Source: an uncultured bacterium (GTDB lineage: Bacteria > Bacillota > Clostridia > Peptostreptococcales > Anaerovoracaceae). Taken from it: a stretch of 53,605 bases of DNA. The notes beneath the pieces are model-generated. The model saw only the letters and a list, made by a program, of their open reading frames with translations. It was not told the DNA's origin and did not search any database. The position numbers and the translations under genes are program-made. How positions within the stretch are numbered: the first letter of the stretch is position 1; every line of letters starts with the position of its first letter. The stretch covers positions 1-53,605 of the forward strand of contig CAJMLL010000015.1 in assembly GCA_905214225.1 (NCBI GenBank), written 5' to 3'. Shown here one piece after another: positions 40,267 through 48,675 of the stretch.

Positions 40267-42690
40267 ATGTACGTTTCATTAAACTGGGTTAAAAAATACG
40301 TGGATCTGCCGAAGGATCTGTCCGTCGACCAGCTGATCTACGACTTGACGATGCGTACGGTAGAAGTTGAAGGATATGAGAATCCTGCCGATAAATACCA
40401 CGACATCATCGTCGGAAAAATTCTGGAAGTAAAGCCGCATCCAAACGCGGACAAACTTCGCATCTGCATCACGGATATCGGTGAAGAGGAACCGGTGCAG
40501 ATCGTCTGCGGAGGCTCTAACCTGTACGACGGCGAACACGTTGTCGTCTGCCGTCCGGGCGCAGAAGTCATCTGGCACGGCGAGGGCGAGCCGGTTGTCA
40601 TTAAAGAGGGAAAACTCCGCGGAGAGTATTCCTACGGCATGATCTGCAACGCTTCTGAAGTTTATCTGGCAGACATCTTCCCGCCGGAAAGCGATGAGAC
40701 CATCGTCGACCTGCAGGGCGAAGGAACTCCGGGACAGAACATCGCCGATCTGGTCGGCATGAACGACATCGTCATCGAGATCGATAACAAGTCACTGACC
40801 AACCGTCCTGACCTCTGGGGCCACTACGGAATCGCAAGAGAACTTGCGGCAATCTATAAAGTTGACTTAAAGCCGCTGCCGGATACAATCGACGCAGTAA
40901 AGGGACTTCCTGAGTTCCCGATCGAGATTCAGGCTCCGGATAAGTGCCCGCGCTACTCCGCTCTGGAAATCAAAAACGTAGACGCGCAGAAGGAATCTCC
41001 GATCTGGATGAAGACCGCGCTGATGAAAGCCGGCCTGCGTTCCATCAACGCCATCGTTGACATTACAAACTACGTCATGCTCGATGTCGGCCAGCCGACA
41101 CACGCCTTCGACCGCACACACGTTACGGAAAAGATCATCGTCAGAAACGCTGCGCCTGGTGAGAAACTCGAACTTCTGGACCACAATCAGCTGGATCTGA
41201 CCACTTATGATCTGGTCATCTGCGACGCTGAGGAGCCGATGGCCCTTGCAGGAATCCGCGGCGGCAGAAAAGACTCCATCCTGCCGGATACCACAAGCGT
41301 ACTCCTGGAAGTTGCCGACTTCACCGCACAGGCCATCAGAAAGACCGGAAAGCGTTTTGATGAGAAGACAGACGCCTCCATCCGCTATGAGAAGGGCCTG
41401 GACACACAGCGTGTTGATCAGGGCCTCGCAGAGGCAATGGCTCTGTTCAAGCAGCTCTTCCCGGATGCTGAATTCACCGCTTTCGGAGAGAATTATCCGG
41501 AAAAGACCGAACGTGCCGAGGTAAAGATTACCAAAGATTTCATGGACACCCGTCTCGGAAAAGAGTTCAGTGAAGAGGATGTCAAGGACACTCTTGGCCG
41601 TCTGGGCTTTGACGTTGACTTTGACGGAACAACCTATACCTGCCTGGCTCCGACATGGAGATCCACCGGCGACATCGCCATCAAGGACGATATCCTGGAT
41701 GAAATGGCAAGACTCCACAGCTTTGAGAGCTTCTCCGCGAAGCCGCTGCCGGTCAACTTCGAACACGCTGTAAACCAGCCGAAGGAGAGTATTGACCGCC
41801 ACGTCCGCGAGTATCTCGCGTTCCGCTGCGGATTCTATGAAGTATTCACCTATCCGTGGGTAGACGAGCATTACATGAAGGCTGCCGGCGTCAATCTGGA
41901 CAGCACCATCCGCCTGGCTACACCGCCGTCACCGGATCAGGCCAACCTGCGTCCGTCTCTGGTTCCGGGTATGCTGCAGACCGCCGTATCCAACCTGCGC
42001 TACTTCGATTCTTTCCGCGTATTCGAATCTGCGGAAGTATTCCAGCAGGGTGTTTACCACGAGTCTTCAGAAGATGAGACTCTGCCGCTGCAGAAGCACT
42101 ATGTCACCGGAATGATCGTCGGAAACGACCCGAAGACACAGTTCTTCCAGGCAAAGGGCGTCATCGAGAATCTGGCGCGCACTTGCCAGGTTGAGCCTTT
42201 GTCCTGGAAACAGGTTGAGCGTCCGGCATGGGCAGACGATAATGTCTGGCTGAACATTATGGCCGGAAAGGAAATGATCGGAACGCTGGCACTGGTCCGC
42301 GTATCCGCCCTGGCCGAAGCGGGCATCAAGCACGCGCAGATCGCGCTCTTCGAGTTCGATGAGGACATGCTGACCCCGTACAAGTCCAGAGACAACGAGT
42401 TCGAGCACCTGCCGGTATTCCCGCTGGTTGAGAAGGACCTGTCCATCATCGTGGACGAGGCCGTCACCTGGCAGGAAATCGAGAAGGCGATTGAAAAGCA
42501 CACCAGAGAGGTGAAGTTCGTCGAGGAGTACCGCGGAAGCCAGATTCCGGAGGGAAAGAAGTCTATCATGCTGACCGTAAAAATCGGTTCCGACAAGGGC
42601 ACAATGAAGGCAAAGCAGATCGACAAGCAGATGAATAAGATCGTAAAGACCCTGGAAAACAGAGTCGGCGCACAGCTGCGTGACGCATAG
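40267..42690 (+). CDS. pheT: Phenylalanyl-tRNA synthetase beta subunit
   Basis: 807 residues, normal length. Domain order is as in bacterial PheT: tRNA-binding EMAP-like domain at 40-155 (VGKILEVKPHPNADKLRICITDIG), B3/B4 editing domain around 210-390 (TNYVMLDVGQPTHAFD), B5 domain near 400-480, catalytic-like core, and C-terminal ferredoxin-like anticodon domain (YKSRDNEFEHLPVFPLVEKDLSIIVDE). GTAGGAGGTTGAC gives an excellent ribosome-binding site. It ends before a terminator at 42744-42786. Confidence 0.97.
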   Translation: MYVSLNWVKKYVDLPKDLSVDQLIYDLTMRTVEVEGYENPADKYHDIIVGKILEVKPHPNADKLRICITDIGEEEPVQIVCGGSNLYDGEHVVVCRPGAEVIWHGEGEPVVIKEGKLRGEYSYGMICNASEVYLADIFPPESDETIVDLQGEGTPGQNIADLVGMNDIVIEIDNKSLTNRPDLWGHYGIARELAAIYKVDLKPLPDTIDAVKGLPEFPIEIQAPDKCPRYSALEIKNVDAQKESPIWMKTALMKAGLRSINAIVDITNYVMLDVGQPTHAFDRTHVTEKIIVRNAAPGEKLELLDHNQLDLTTYDLVICDAEEPMALAGIRGGRKDSILPDTTSVLLEVADFTAQAIRKTGKRFDEKTDASIRYEKGLDTQRVDQGLAEAMALFKQLFPDAEFTAFGENYPEKTERAEVKITKDFMDTRLGKEFSEEDVKDTLGRLGFDVDFDGTTYTCLAPTWRSTGDIAIKDDILDEMARLHSFESFSAKPLPVNFEHAVNQPKESIDRHVREYLAFRCGFYEVFTYPWVDEHYMKAAGVNLDSTIRLATPPSPDQANLRPSLVPGMLQTAVSNLRYFDSFRVFESAEVFQQGVYHESSEDETLPLQKHYVTGMIVGNDPKTQFFQAKGVIENLARTCQVEPLSWKQVERPAWADDNVWLNIMAGKEMIGTLALVRVSALAEAGIKHAQIALFEFDEDMLTPYKSRDNEFEHLPVFPLVEKDLSIIVDEAVTWQEIEKAIEKHTREVKFVEEYRGSQIPEGKKSIMLTVKIGSDKGTMKAKQIDKQMNKIVKTLENRVGAQLRDA

Positions 42691-42743
42691 TCTGAAGCCG
42701 GACGATTCCGGAATACGATCGCATAACTGAATGAATCAGACAG

Positions 42744-42786
42744 GCTGCGGGGAAAACGAAAAATGTCATTTCCCTGCAGCTTTTTT
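42744..42786 (+). terminator. Terminator of pheST
   Basis: GCTGC-GGGGAAA pairs with TTTCCC-TGCAGC, followed by TTTTTT. Confidence 0.88.
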
Positions 42787-43031
42787 ACTGTCCTTTCGTC
42801 AGACGGCAGCCGGCCGACGCTTCCGCGCAGAGGTGCAGCGATGTGGAAAACAGCGACCCTGAACCTTATCCCTTCTGCACATTTCCTATTAATACAGAAG
42901 GTATAGGCAATATACATTATTTTCATTATTGCCAATTTTTATTGCAAAAATTGTACATACACACACATACACGGCTGTTTTCATGGTATACTGGAAATAA
43001 ATAGGACGTGCACGATTGTTTTTTGTGTTTT

Positions 43032-43060
43032 TTGTGCATTTTACTGTCATAAAATATACT
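43032..43060 (+). promoter_or_regulatory. Promoter of the antiporter operon
   Basis: TTGTGC (43032-43037), 17 bases, TATACT (43055-43060), 50 bases before the start codon. The remaining sequence back to the pheT terminator (42787-43031) is A/T-rich with no gene. Confidence 0.7.
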
Positions 43061-43109
43061 ATTAATGGAATAGAATAAATTTTCGCTTAAATCATTGGAG
43101 GACTTCTAA

Positions 43110-44441
43110 ATGCAAGAACCGTTATGGACCTGCATTCCTTTCGTTGGAATGCTGCTTTGCATTGCGCTCTTCCCGATACTCGCTCCATCAGTGTGGGAGA
43201 AGCGCATGCCTGTTATCACAGGATTCTGGGCAATCCTGGCCGTTGTTTTATTATCCGCAAAATACGGAATATTCGCTGGCATTCAGACCGCCGCAGATGG
43301 TATCGTAAATGATTATCTGACCTTTATCGTTCTTCTGTTCGGCCTGTTCTGCGTAGCCGGAAATATCCGCTTTGAAGGCGATCTCGCGGGCTCGCCGCGC
43401 GTTAACGTTCTTCTGCTTCTGATCGGAACGCTGCTGTCCAGTTTTATCGGCACAACCGGATCCAGCATGCTGATGATCCGTCCGGTCATCCAGATGAACT
43501 CCTGGCGCTCCCGCCGGCATCATATCATGATCTTCTTCATCTTCCTGATTTCCAACATCGGAGGATGTCTCACCCCGGTCGGCGACCCGCCGCTTCTGAT
43601 GGGATTCATGCAGGGCGTTCCGTTCACGTGGAGTTTCCGCCTCTTCCCGATCATGATGACGAATACCATCATTCTTCTGTTCATTTTCTATCATATTGAT
43701 AAAAGAGCGTACAGAAAGGACATCGAAGAGGGTTTCCGACCGGATCTGAGCAAGCCGGACACAACCTTAGAGGTTGAGGGGGCACATAACGTTCTCTTCC
43801 TTGGTATGATTATTTTTGCCGTACTGCTCAGCGGAATCCTTTCCGGCACCCCTGCCTTCAAGGGAAAGGGCATTCCGATTGTGAAGGGCCTGATGTTCCC
43901 GTTCAGCAGCGTGATTGAAGTCCTGATTATCCTGCTGGCCGCCTGGCTCTCCTTCAAAACCACACCGGTCGGCGTCCGCAAGCGCAACCACTTCACCTGG
44001 GGCGCCATTCAGGAAGTCGCCATTATGTTCATCGGCATCTTCATCACCATGCAGCCGGCCCTGATCGTGCTGAAGCACCTGGGCCCGCAGATGGACATCG
44101 ACAAGCCGTATCAGATGTTCCTGCTGACCGGACTTCTGTCCAGCTTCCTGGATAACACACCGACCTACATGGTCTTCCTGACCACTGCCGGCTCCCTGCA
44201 GTTCGCCCACGGCATCACCACCCTGCTCGGAACCGTGCCGGAAACCATGCTTGCAGCGATCTCCTGCGGAGCCGTATTCATGGGCGCCAACACCTACATC
44301 GGCAACGCCCCGAACTTCATGGTCAAGTCCATGTCCGATGAAAACGGTATCCGCATGCCGTCCTTCTTCGGCTACATGAAGTGGTCCTGCGGCATCCTGC
44401 TTCCGGTATTCCTGCTTGATATTCTGCTGTTTTTCCGTTAA
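43110..44441 (+). CDS. NhaD-type sodium:proton antiporter (ion transporter superfamily)
   Basis: 443 residues with about 11-12 hydrophobic segments. It belongs to the ion-transporter (CitMHS/NhaD-like) superfamily: ISNIGGCLTPVGDPPLLMGFMQGVPF is the paired family motif, repeated in altered form near the C-terminus as GLLSSFLDNTPTYMVFL and GANTYIGNAPNFMVKSM. Such proteins exchange sodium for protons or transport carboxylates; the IGG-GDPP and DNTPTY signatures favour the sodium:proton antiporter group. GGAGGACTTCTAA precedes the start. The kinase-like gene follows 15 bases downstream. Confidence 0.88.
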   Translation: MQEPLWTCIPFVGMLLCIALFPILAPSVWEKRMPVITGFWAILAVVLLSAKYGIFAGIQTAADGIVNDYLTFIVLLFGLFCVAGNIRFEGDLAGSPRVNVLLLLIGTLLSSFIGTTGSSMLMIRPVIQMNSWRSRRHHIMIFFIFLISNIGGCLTPVGDPPLLMGFMQGVPFTWSFRLFPIMMTNTIILLFIFYHIDKRAYRKDIEEGFRPDLSKPDTTLEVEGAHNVLFLGMIIFAVLLSGILSGTPAFKGKGIPIVKGLMFPFSSVIEVLIILLAAWLSFKTTPVGVRKRNHFTWGAIQEVAIMFIGIFITMQPALIVLKHLGPQMDIDKPYQMFLLTGLLSSFLDNTPTYMVFLTTAGSLQFAHGITTLLGTVPETMLAAISCGAVFMGANTYIGNAPNFMVKSMSDENGIRMPSFFGYMKWSCGILLPVFLLDILLFFR

Positions 44442-44456
44442 GAGAGGAGGCTGTTC

Positions 44457-45575
44457 ATGAGTGACGACAAAAAGAAAACCACGCAAGGAGCTGCCCCTGT
44501 GGATAAGCAGAAAACCGGCAGCACGGAAAATTCCAATCCGGAAAACAAGAAAACGGTTGACGCCAGAACCCTGGCGGAACACCTGTATGACCTCGACAAA
44601 CTGGTCTACGAGCTGAGTGGATCCTCCCTGGGACGCGTATTCACCAACGACCGGGATCGTAATGTTACGATCATTGAAAAAGCAATGGTCAGAGGGCACG
44701 AGCACATCATCCGCAGCGAACTGGCGCTGATCGGAAACATGGCCCGGACCATCCAGGATAAAGACGACCATTTCAAGGCTCTCAGCGCCTATAACGAGGT
44801 GTTTAACGAGTTCAGCGCACTGGCTGCGGAGTCCGGATCCCTCATCGCATCCGACCGTGATGTCGATATGAACGAACTGAACCTGAACAACCGCTTCACC
44901 CGGGACAACCGGCTGATTATCTGCATCAACCACAGTTACGGCTGCGCCGCCAATAATATCGGACTGGGCATTGCCGATGCCCTGCACATCAACTACTACG
45001 ATGCAGAAATCTTCATGCGCCTGATTCAGAGAACAACAGACGCCAAAGGAAAAGTTAAACTGACCAGAGCGGAAACGGACATCGTCAACGCGCAGATGGG
45101 CGCCGGAAATCCGGGACTTTCCTATCAGAAGCAGAAACTCACCCTGAAGGAACACTTCGCCCGCTTCAACCGCTACCACGGACTCTCCGCCCGCGACGCC
45201 TATTTCTTTACCGAGTCCGAGCTCCTGCTTCAGATGGCAAAAGAAAAGGACTTCGTCGTCATGGGCCGCTGCGCTGACTGCGTCATGCACAGCAACAACA
45301 TCCCGCACGTCAGCATCTTCCTGACCGCGCCGGAAGAACGCCGCATCAGAAGAATCGTGGAAGTCAACGGCGTAAACGAGCGCACCGCCCGCCGCCAGAT
45401 GCACCAGGTCGACAAACAGCGCGCCGACTACTATGAATTCTTCACCAACCACAGATGGGACGACGCCGCCAACTACGACATCACCCTGAACACCTCCATG
45501 TTCGGCGTCCGCGGCTCCATCGACTTCATCCTCCAGATCCTCAACGACGCAGGACTGGGCGGGAAGAGAGAATAG
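44457..45575 (+). CDS. Cytidylate kinase-like family protein
   Basis: 372 residues. About 45 low-complexity, charged N-terminal residues (KKKTTQGAAPVDKQK) precede a region of about 90 helical residues. The nucleotide kinase-like domain (about 150-372) contains LIICINHSYGCAANNIGLGIADALHINYYDAE, a degenerate P-loop and substrate region of the cytidylate-kinase-like family (PF13189), and DFVVMGRCADCVM and DYYEFFTNHRWDDAANYDITLNTS, also typical. The family's substrate is unknown; members often sit beside transporters. GAGAGGAGGCTG precedes the ATG. The first codons (44466-44490) coincide with a copy of the dispersed repeat, so the N-terminal tail may have been acquired through it. Confidence 0.82.
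   Translation: MSDDKKKTTQGAAPVDKQKTGSTENSNPENKKTVDARTLAEHLYDLDKLVYELSGSSLGRVFTNDRDRNVTIIEKAMVRGHEHIIRSELALIGNMARTIQDKDDHFKALSAYNEVFNEFSALAAESGSLIASDRDVDMNELNLNNRFTRDNRLIICINHSYGCAANNIGLGIADALHINYYDAEIFMRLIQRTTDAKGKVKLTRAETDIVNAQMGAGNPGLSYQKQKLTLKEHFARFNRYHGLSARDAYFFTESELLLQMAKEKDFVVMGRCADCVMHSNNIPHVSIFLTAPEERRIRRIVEVNGVNERTARRQMHQVDKQRADYYEFFTNHRWDDAANYDITLNTSMFGVRGSIDFILQILNDAGLGGKRE
44466..44490 (+). repeat. Dispersed GACAAAA/GCAAGG repeat, copy 12 (inside a CDS)
   Basis: GACAAAA, 10 bases, GCAAGGAG. The only copy inside a gene; it encodes residues 4-12 (DKKKTTQGA-like) of the kinase-like protein. Confidence 0.6.
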
Positions 45576-45699
45576 GGAGACCTAGTCTTGCGACTGACAA
45601 GCTGCAGGCAGCAGCGCAGGCAGAGCAATGACAGGTCCCCCGTCAGGCCTGCCGCAGAGAGCAAGCGAAAGCGCAGCTCGATGCGTTGCAGGCTACGGC
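45575..45699 (+). repeat. Structured repeat element, copy A
   Basis: Begins at the last base of the kinase-like stop codon. GGGAGACCT and AGGTCCCC form an outer stem enclosing hairpin GCTGC-AG-GCAGC. Then GCCTGC and GCAGGC enclose a second hairpin region (GAGC...GCTC). Copy B at 52726-52859 has the same plan. A 28-base piece (45589-45616) is repeated exactly at 45715-45742. Confidence 0.7.
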
Positions 45700-45714
45700 G
45701 TTACAAACTATCCC

Positions 45715-45742
45715 TGCGACTGACAAGCTGCAGGCAGCAGCG
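45715..45742 (+). repeat. Partial direct copy of the structured repeat (copy C)
   Basis: 28 bases identical to 45589-45616 (TGCGACTGACAAG to CAGCAGCG), directly before the terminator. Confidence 0.8.
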
Positions 45743-45747
45743 TAAAA

Positions 45748-45803
45748 AAGGAACACAGCGGGAGGAAAGACCGGCCTTTCTCCAGCTGTGTTCCTTCTTT
45801 TTA
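45748..45803 (+). terminator. Terminator of the antiporter/kinase-like operon
   Basis: AAGGAACACAGC pairs with GCTGTGTTCCTT across an inner stem of GGAGGAAAG-type bases, followed by CTTTTT. Confidence 0.88.
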
Positions 45804-45806
45804 ATA

Positions 45807-46905
45807 AATCCGGACCGGTCCCGGTGTCCAGCGCACAATTTAAATGTGCGCATTCTAGTATTATGGTGACAAAGGGCAGTCTCCTTTAGATGGACAATTT
45901 TCCGCCCATCCGAAAACGGACTTCAATTCTAATTTTCTCTGCCCTGCCCGTTTTGTGATATCTGCGTGAAGATTTTCCGGCTGGTTCGTCGAAACGCTCT
46001 TTTTTTGTAAAAGCGCAGAACCGGATACATATGCAATGTAACATATATCACGAAAAACTCTAAGGTTTTCATTAATGACTCCTCAATTGCAGCTGCTCCT
46101 ATGTCGCAGAAATGCATTTCTATATACAAATCTTCAGCCTGATAAAATAATGCTGCAAATGCATCTGAGTCTCTCGCCGTTTCATCTGTTTCTCGGCCAC
46201 TATTGTCTGACATCTTAAACAGAATAAAAGCACTGGCCTGCGCTTTTTTTATTAATCACGATTTAAACGACCCAAAAAATTACAATCACATATACAATGG
46301 AAATGCATGAGCTGCTTTGAATATATATGCAGCCAGTGTCACTTTACTCTGAAGACGTTTCGATCTCAATAAGGCACTCGCGGATTCTGAACTGCTCATC
46401 TGCATTTTTCCTATGAAAAACGCAATTATATCTGCAAAATTCATATGAAAAAATGCAAATAAAACTGCAAAACTTATATCTACTTTGCAGACCAACGCAT
46501 TAAAGTGGTAAAGCCACCTGTCTTCTACACCTCATCGCCCCATTCTGAATGCCGGCCCGACTGCAGATTATGATTACGGGTATAGTATCAGAAGGATTTC
46601 CCTCCCGAATTCGTTCCGTCATGCTGCACTCCACCCCCACGCTGATCGTCAATCCGCCGCGTCATCGGTGCCCTGCACCTTCCATTCCATTTAATAGCTA
46701 TGAAATTTATTTACCATCCATTGAATTTCTCTATACAAGCAGATGCGAAAGCAACAATTTTCCCTTTCCCTCTGCCTTCAGCACCCAAAAGAATTTTTTT
46801 CCTCTGTTTTCTGGCCTCCCGCTTTCCTGATTTTCCTTCGTTCATTTGACATAATTTTAACACATTTCTCTTCCCTATAATTTATCCTATTTCACAAATA
46901 TTGAA
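45807..46905. other. Gene-free A/T-rich region upstream of gcvT
   Basis: 1.1 kb without a convincing gene. It holds the hairpin GCGCACA-N7-TGTGCGC (45831-45851) and two imperfect tandem 32-bp units (46398-46461, ATCTGCA...TATGAAAAA). Two minus-strand frames of 94 codons (45929-46213) and 69 codons (46286-46495) lack good ribosome-binding sites and recognisable motifs. Base composition is lower in GC than its neighbours, so it may be decayed acquired DNA. Confidence 0.4.
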
Positions 46906-46934
46906 TTGAACCCTTGTGTCCGGCGTGCTATTAT
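46906..46934 (+). promoter_or_regulatory. Promoter of gcvT-gcvH-gcvPA-gcvPB
   Basis: TTGAAC (46906-46911), 17 bases, TATTAT (46929-46934). The leader would be about 35 bases, so there is no room for a glycine riboswitch. Confidence 0.8.
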
Positions 46935-46976
46935 CTAATTATCATATGTAAAATATGAGTATGGAGGTGAACAAGA

Positions 46977-48065
46977 ATGGAGAAAAAAACACCACTTCAT
47001 GACACGCATGTGGAATGCGGCGGAAAGATGGTCCCATTCGGAGGCTATAGTCTTCCGGTTCAGTACGGAACAGGAATCAAGAAGGAGCATATGGCCGTCC
47101 GGACGAAGTGCGGTCTTTTTGACGTTTCTCACATGGGCGAGATTACGGTCAAGGGACCAGATTCGCTGAAATTTCTGAATCATCTGCTGACCAATGATTA
47201 TTCCGGCATGTCTGACGGGCAGGCCCGCTACAGCCCGATGTGCAACGAGCACGGCGGCACAGTCGACGACCTGATTGTATATAAACTCTCTGATGATGAC
47301 TATCTGATGGTCGTCAACGCCGCGAACCGCGAAAAGGACTATCAGTGGGTCTGTGATCACAAGCAGGGAGATGTCCAGCTCGCCGATGTATCTGACGATT
47401 ACGGCCAGCTCGCTCTGCAGGGCCCGCTCGCAGAAGCGATTCTGTCTAAAGTCACAGACCAGAAGTACATCCCGCAGGAATCCTATACCGCCGTTCTCGA
47501 CGGACAGATTCAGGGCATTCCCTGCATCATTTCCCGCACCGGATACACCGGAGAAGACGGTTTTGAAATCTACATGCCATCCGACAAGGCCGTGGAAATC
47601 TGGAAGATCCTTCTGGATGCCGGAAAGGATGACGGCCTGATTCCATGCGGTCTGGGCGCGCGCGATACCCTCAGAATGGAAGCCGCTATGCCGCTTTACG
47701 GCCACGAGATGAACGACGACATTTCCCCGAAAACGGCCGGCCTCGGTTTTGCCGTAAAGATGGATAAGGACGAATTCATCGGCAAGGACGCCATCGAAGC
47801 TTCTCTCCCGCTGAAGCAGAGGCGCGCAGGCATCAAGGTCACCGGCAGAGGCATTGTCCGCGAGGACTGCAGCATCTACCGCGACGGCGAGAAGATCGGC
47901 GTCACAACCTCCGGAACATTCCTGCCGTACCTGAATGGCTCTTATGCCCTGGCCATCGTCGAATCCGCAAAGCGCGAGATCGGCGCGCCGGTTGAAGTGG
48001 AAGTCCGCGGACGCCGTATTGCCGCAGAAATGGTCAAACTTCCATTCTATAAACGTTCTAAATAG
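46977..48065 (+). CDS. gcvT: Aminomethyltransferase (glycine cleavage T protein)
   Basis: 362 residues. It releases ammonia from aminomethyl-lipoyl-GcvH and transfers the one-carbon unit to tetrahydrofolate. MVPFGGYSLPVQY, FDVSHMGEITVKG, ARYSPMCNEHGGTVDDLIVY and RTGYTGEDGFEIY are conserved folate- and substrate-binding segments. The C-terminal beta-barrel domain (KRRAGIKVTG-like to the end) is complete. TGGAGGTGAACAAGA precedes the start. First gene of the glycine cleavage operon; 212 bases containing two dispersed repeats separate it from gcvH. Confidence 0.96.
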   Translation: MEKKTPLHDTHVECGGKMVPFGGYSLPVQYGTGIKKEHMAVRTKCGLFDVSHMGEITVKGPDSLKFLNHLLTNDYSGMSDGQARYSPMCNEHGGTVDDLIVYKLSDDDYLMVVNAANREKDYQWVCDHKQGDVQLADVSDDYGQLALQGPLAEAILSKVTDQKYIPQESYTAVLDGQIQGIPCIISRTGYTGEDGFEIYMPSDKAVEIWKILLDAGKDDGLIPCGLGARDTLRMEAAMPLYGHEMNDDISPKTAGLGFAVKMDKDEFIGKDAIEASLPLKQRRAGIKVTGRGIVREDCSIYRDGEKIGVTTSGTFLPYLNGSYALAIVESAKREIGAPVEVEVRGRRIAAEMVKLPFYKRSK

Positions 48066-48067
48066 AC

Positions 48068-48089
48068 GACAAAACACACCCGGCAAGAG
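48068..48089 (+). repeat. Dispersed GACAAAA/GCAAGG repeat, copy 13
   Basis: GACAAAA, 8 bases, GCAAGAG, 3 bases after the gcvT stop. CCGG-AAGAG then CTCTTCCGG continue it into a hairpin (48081-48105). Confidence 0.75.
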
Positions 48090-48212
48090 CTCATCTCTTC
48101 CGGGCCACAGGGGGCTGCTCCAAACCATTACTGACCAGCCGGGCATAAGTCCCTGCTGTGCCTGCAGTGACAAGGCAGATCCATGCAGCCGCGGATCAGA
48201 CAGGCAGGCTGT

Positions 48213-48237
48213 CCCCTTGCCCGTGTATTTTTTGTCC
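48213..48237 (-). repeat. Dispersed GACAAAA/GCAAGG repeat, copy 14
   Basis: Minus-strand GGACAAAA, 9 bases, GCAAGGGG, facing copy 13 within the gcvT-gcvH gap. On the plus strand GGCAGG...CCTTGCC plus TTTTTT gives it a terminator-like form. Confidence 0.85.
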
Positions 48238-48277
48238 CCTGCCAGGACAGTTGAAAGTAAATAAAAGGAGAAGAACA

Positions 48278-48661
48278 ATGAACAATCCACAGGAACTGAA
48301 ATATTCGAAATCCCACGAATGGGTACGCATCGACGGAGACGCCGCATACATCGGCATCACCGACCACGCGCAGGAAAGCCTGGGCGACCTGGTATTCGTC
48401 AATCTGCCGGAAGTTGACGATGAGATCACTGCCGGCGACCCGTTCGGCGATGTTGAATCCGTAAAGGCCGTTTCCGACCTGCTCGCGCCGGTTGACGGTG
48501 TTGTTGCAGAGATCAATGAAGAGCTCCTGGATGCGCCGGAAAAGATCAATGAGGAGCCTTATGAGGCCTGGATGATCAAGATCACAGAGATCGGAGACAC
48601 GGACGACCTTCTGGACGCGGATGAATACGAGCGTTTCGTAGAAGAAGAGGAAGATGAGTAA
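48278..48661 (+). CDS. gcvH: Glycine cleavage system H protein
   Basis: 127 residues from the ATG behind AAAAGGAGAAGAACA. It carries the lipoyl group on K63 ([11 protein letters not shown]) and shuttles the aminomethyl intermediate between P, T and L proteins. [11 protein letters not shown] at the N-terminus and an acidic C-terminal tail are typical. It is the obvious client of the lipoate operon at 11.5-14.6 kb. The P-protein gene starts 14 bases after its stop. Confidence 0.97.
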   Translation: MNNPQELKYSKSHEWVRIDGDAAYIGITDHAQESLGDLVFVNLPEVDDEITAGDPFGDVESVKAVSDLLAPVDGVVAEINEELLDAPEKINEEPYEAWMIKITEIGDTDDLLDADEYERFVEEEEDE

Positions 48662-48675
48662 GAGGTGAACCATAT

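Noticed and set aside
45929..46213. 94-codon minus-strand frame in the gene-free region
   Set aside because: No good ribosome-binding site, no motif, mixed composition; the same applies to the 69-codon frame at 46286-46495.
46906..46976. Glycine riboswitch upstream of gcvT
   Set aside because: The promoter places the transcription start about 35 bases before the start codon, and no tandem glycine aptamer motifs are present.
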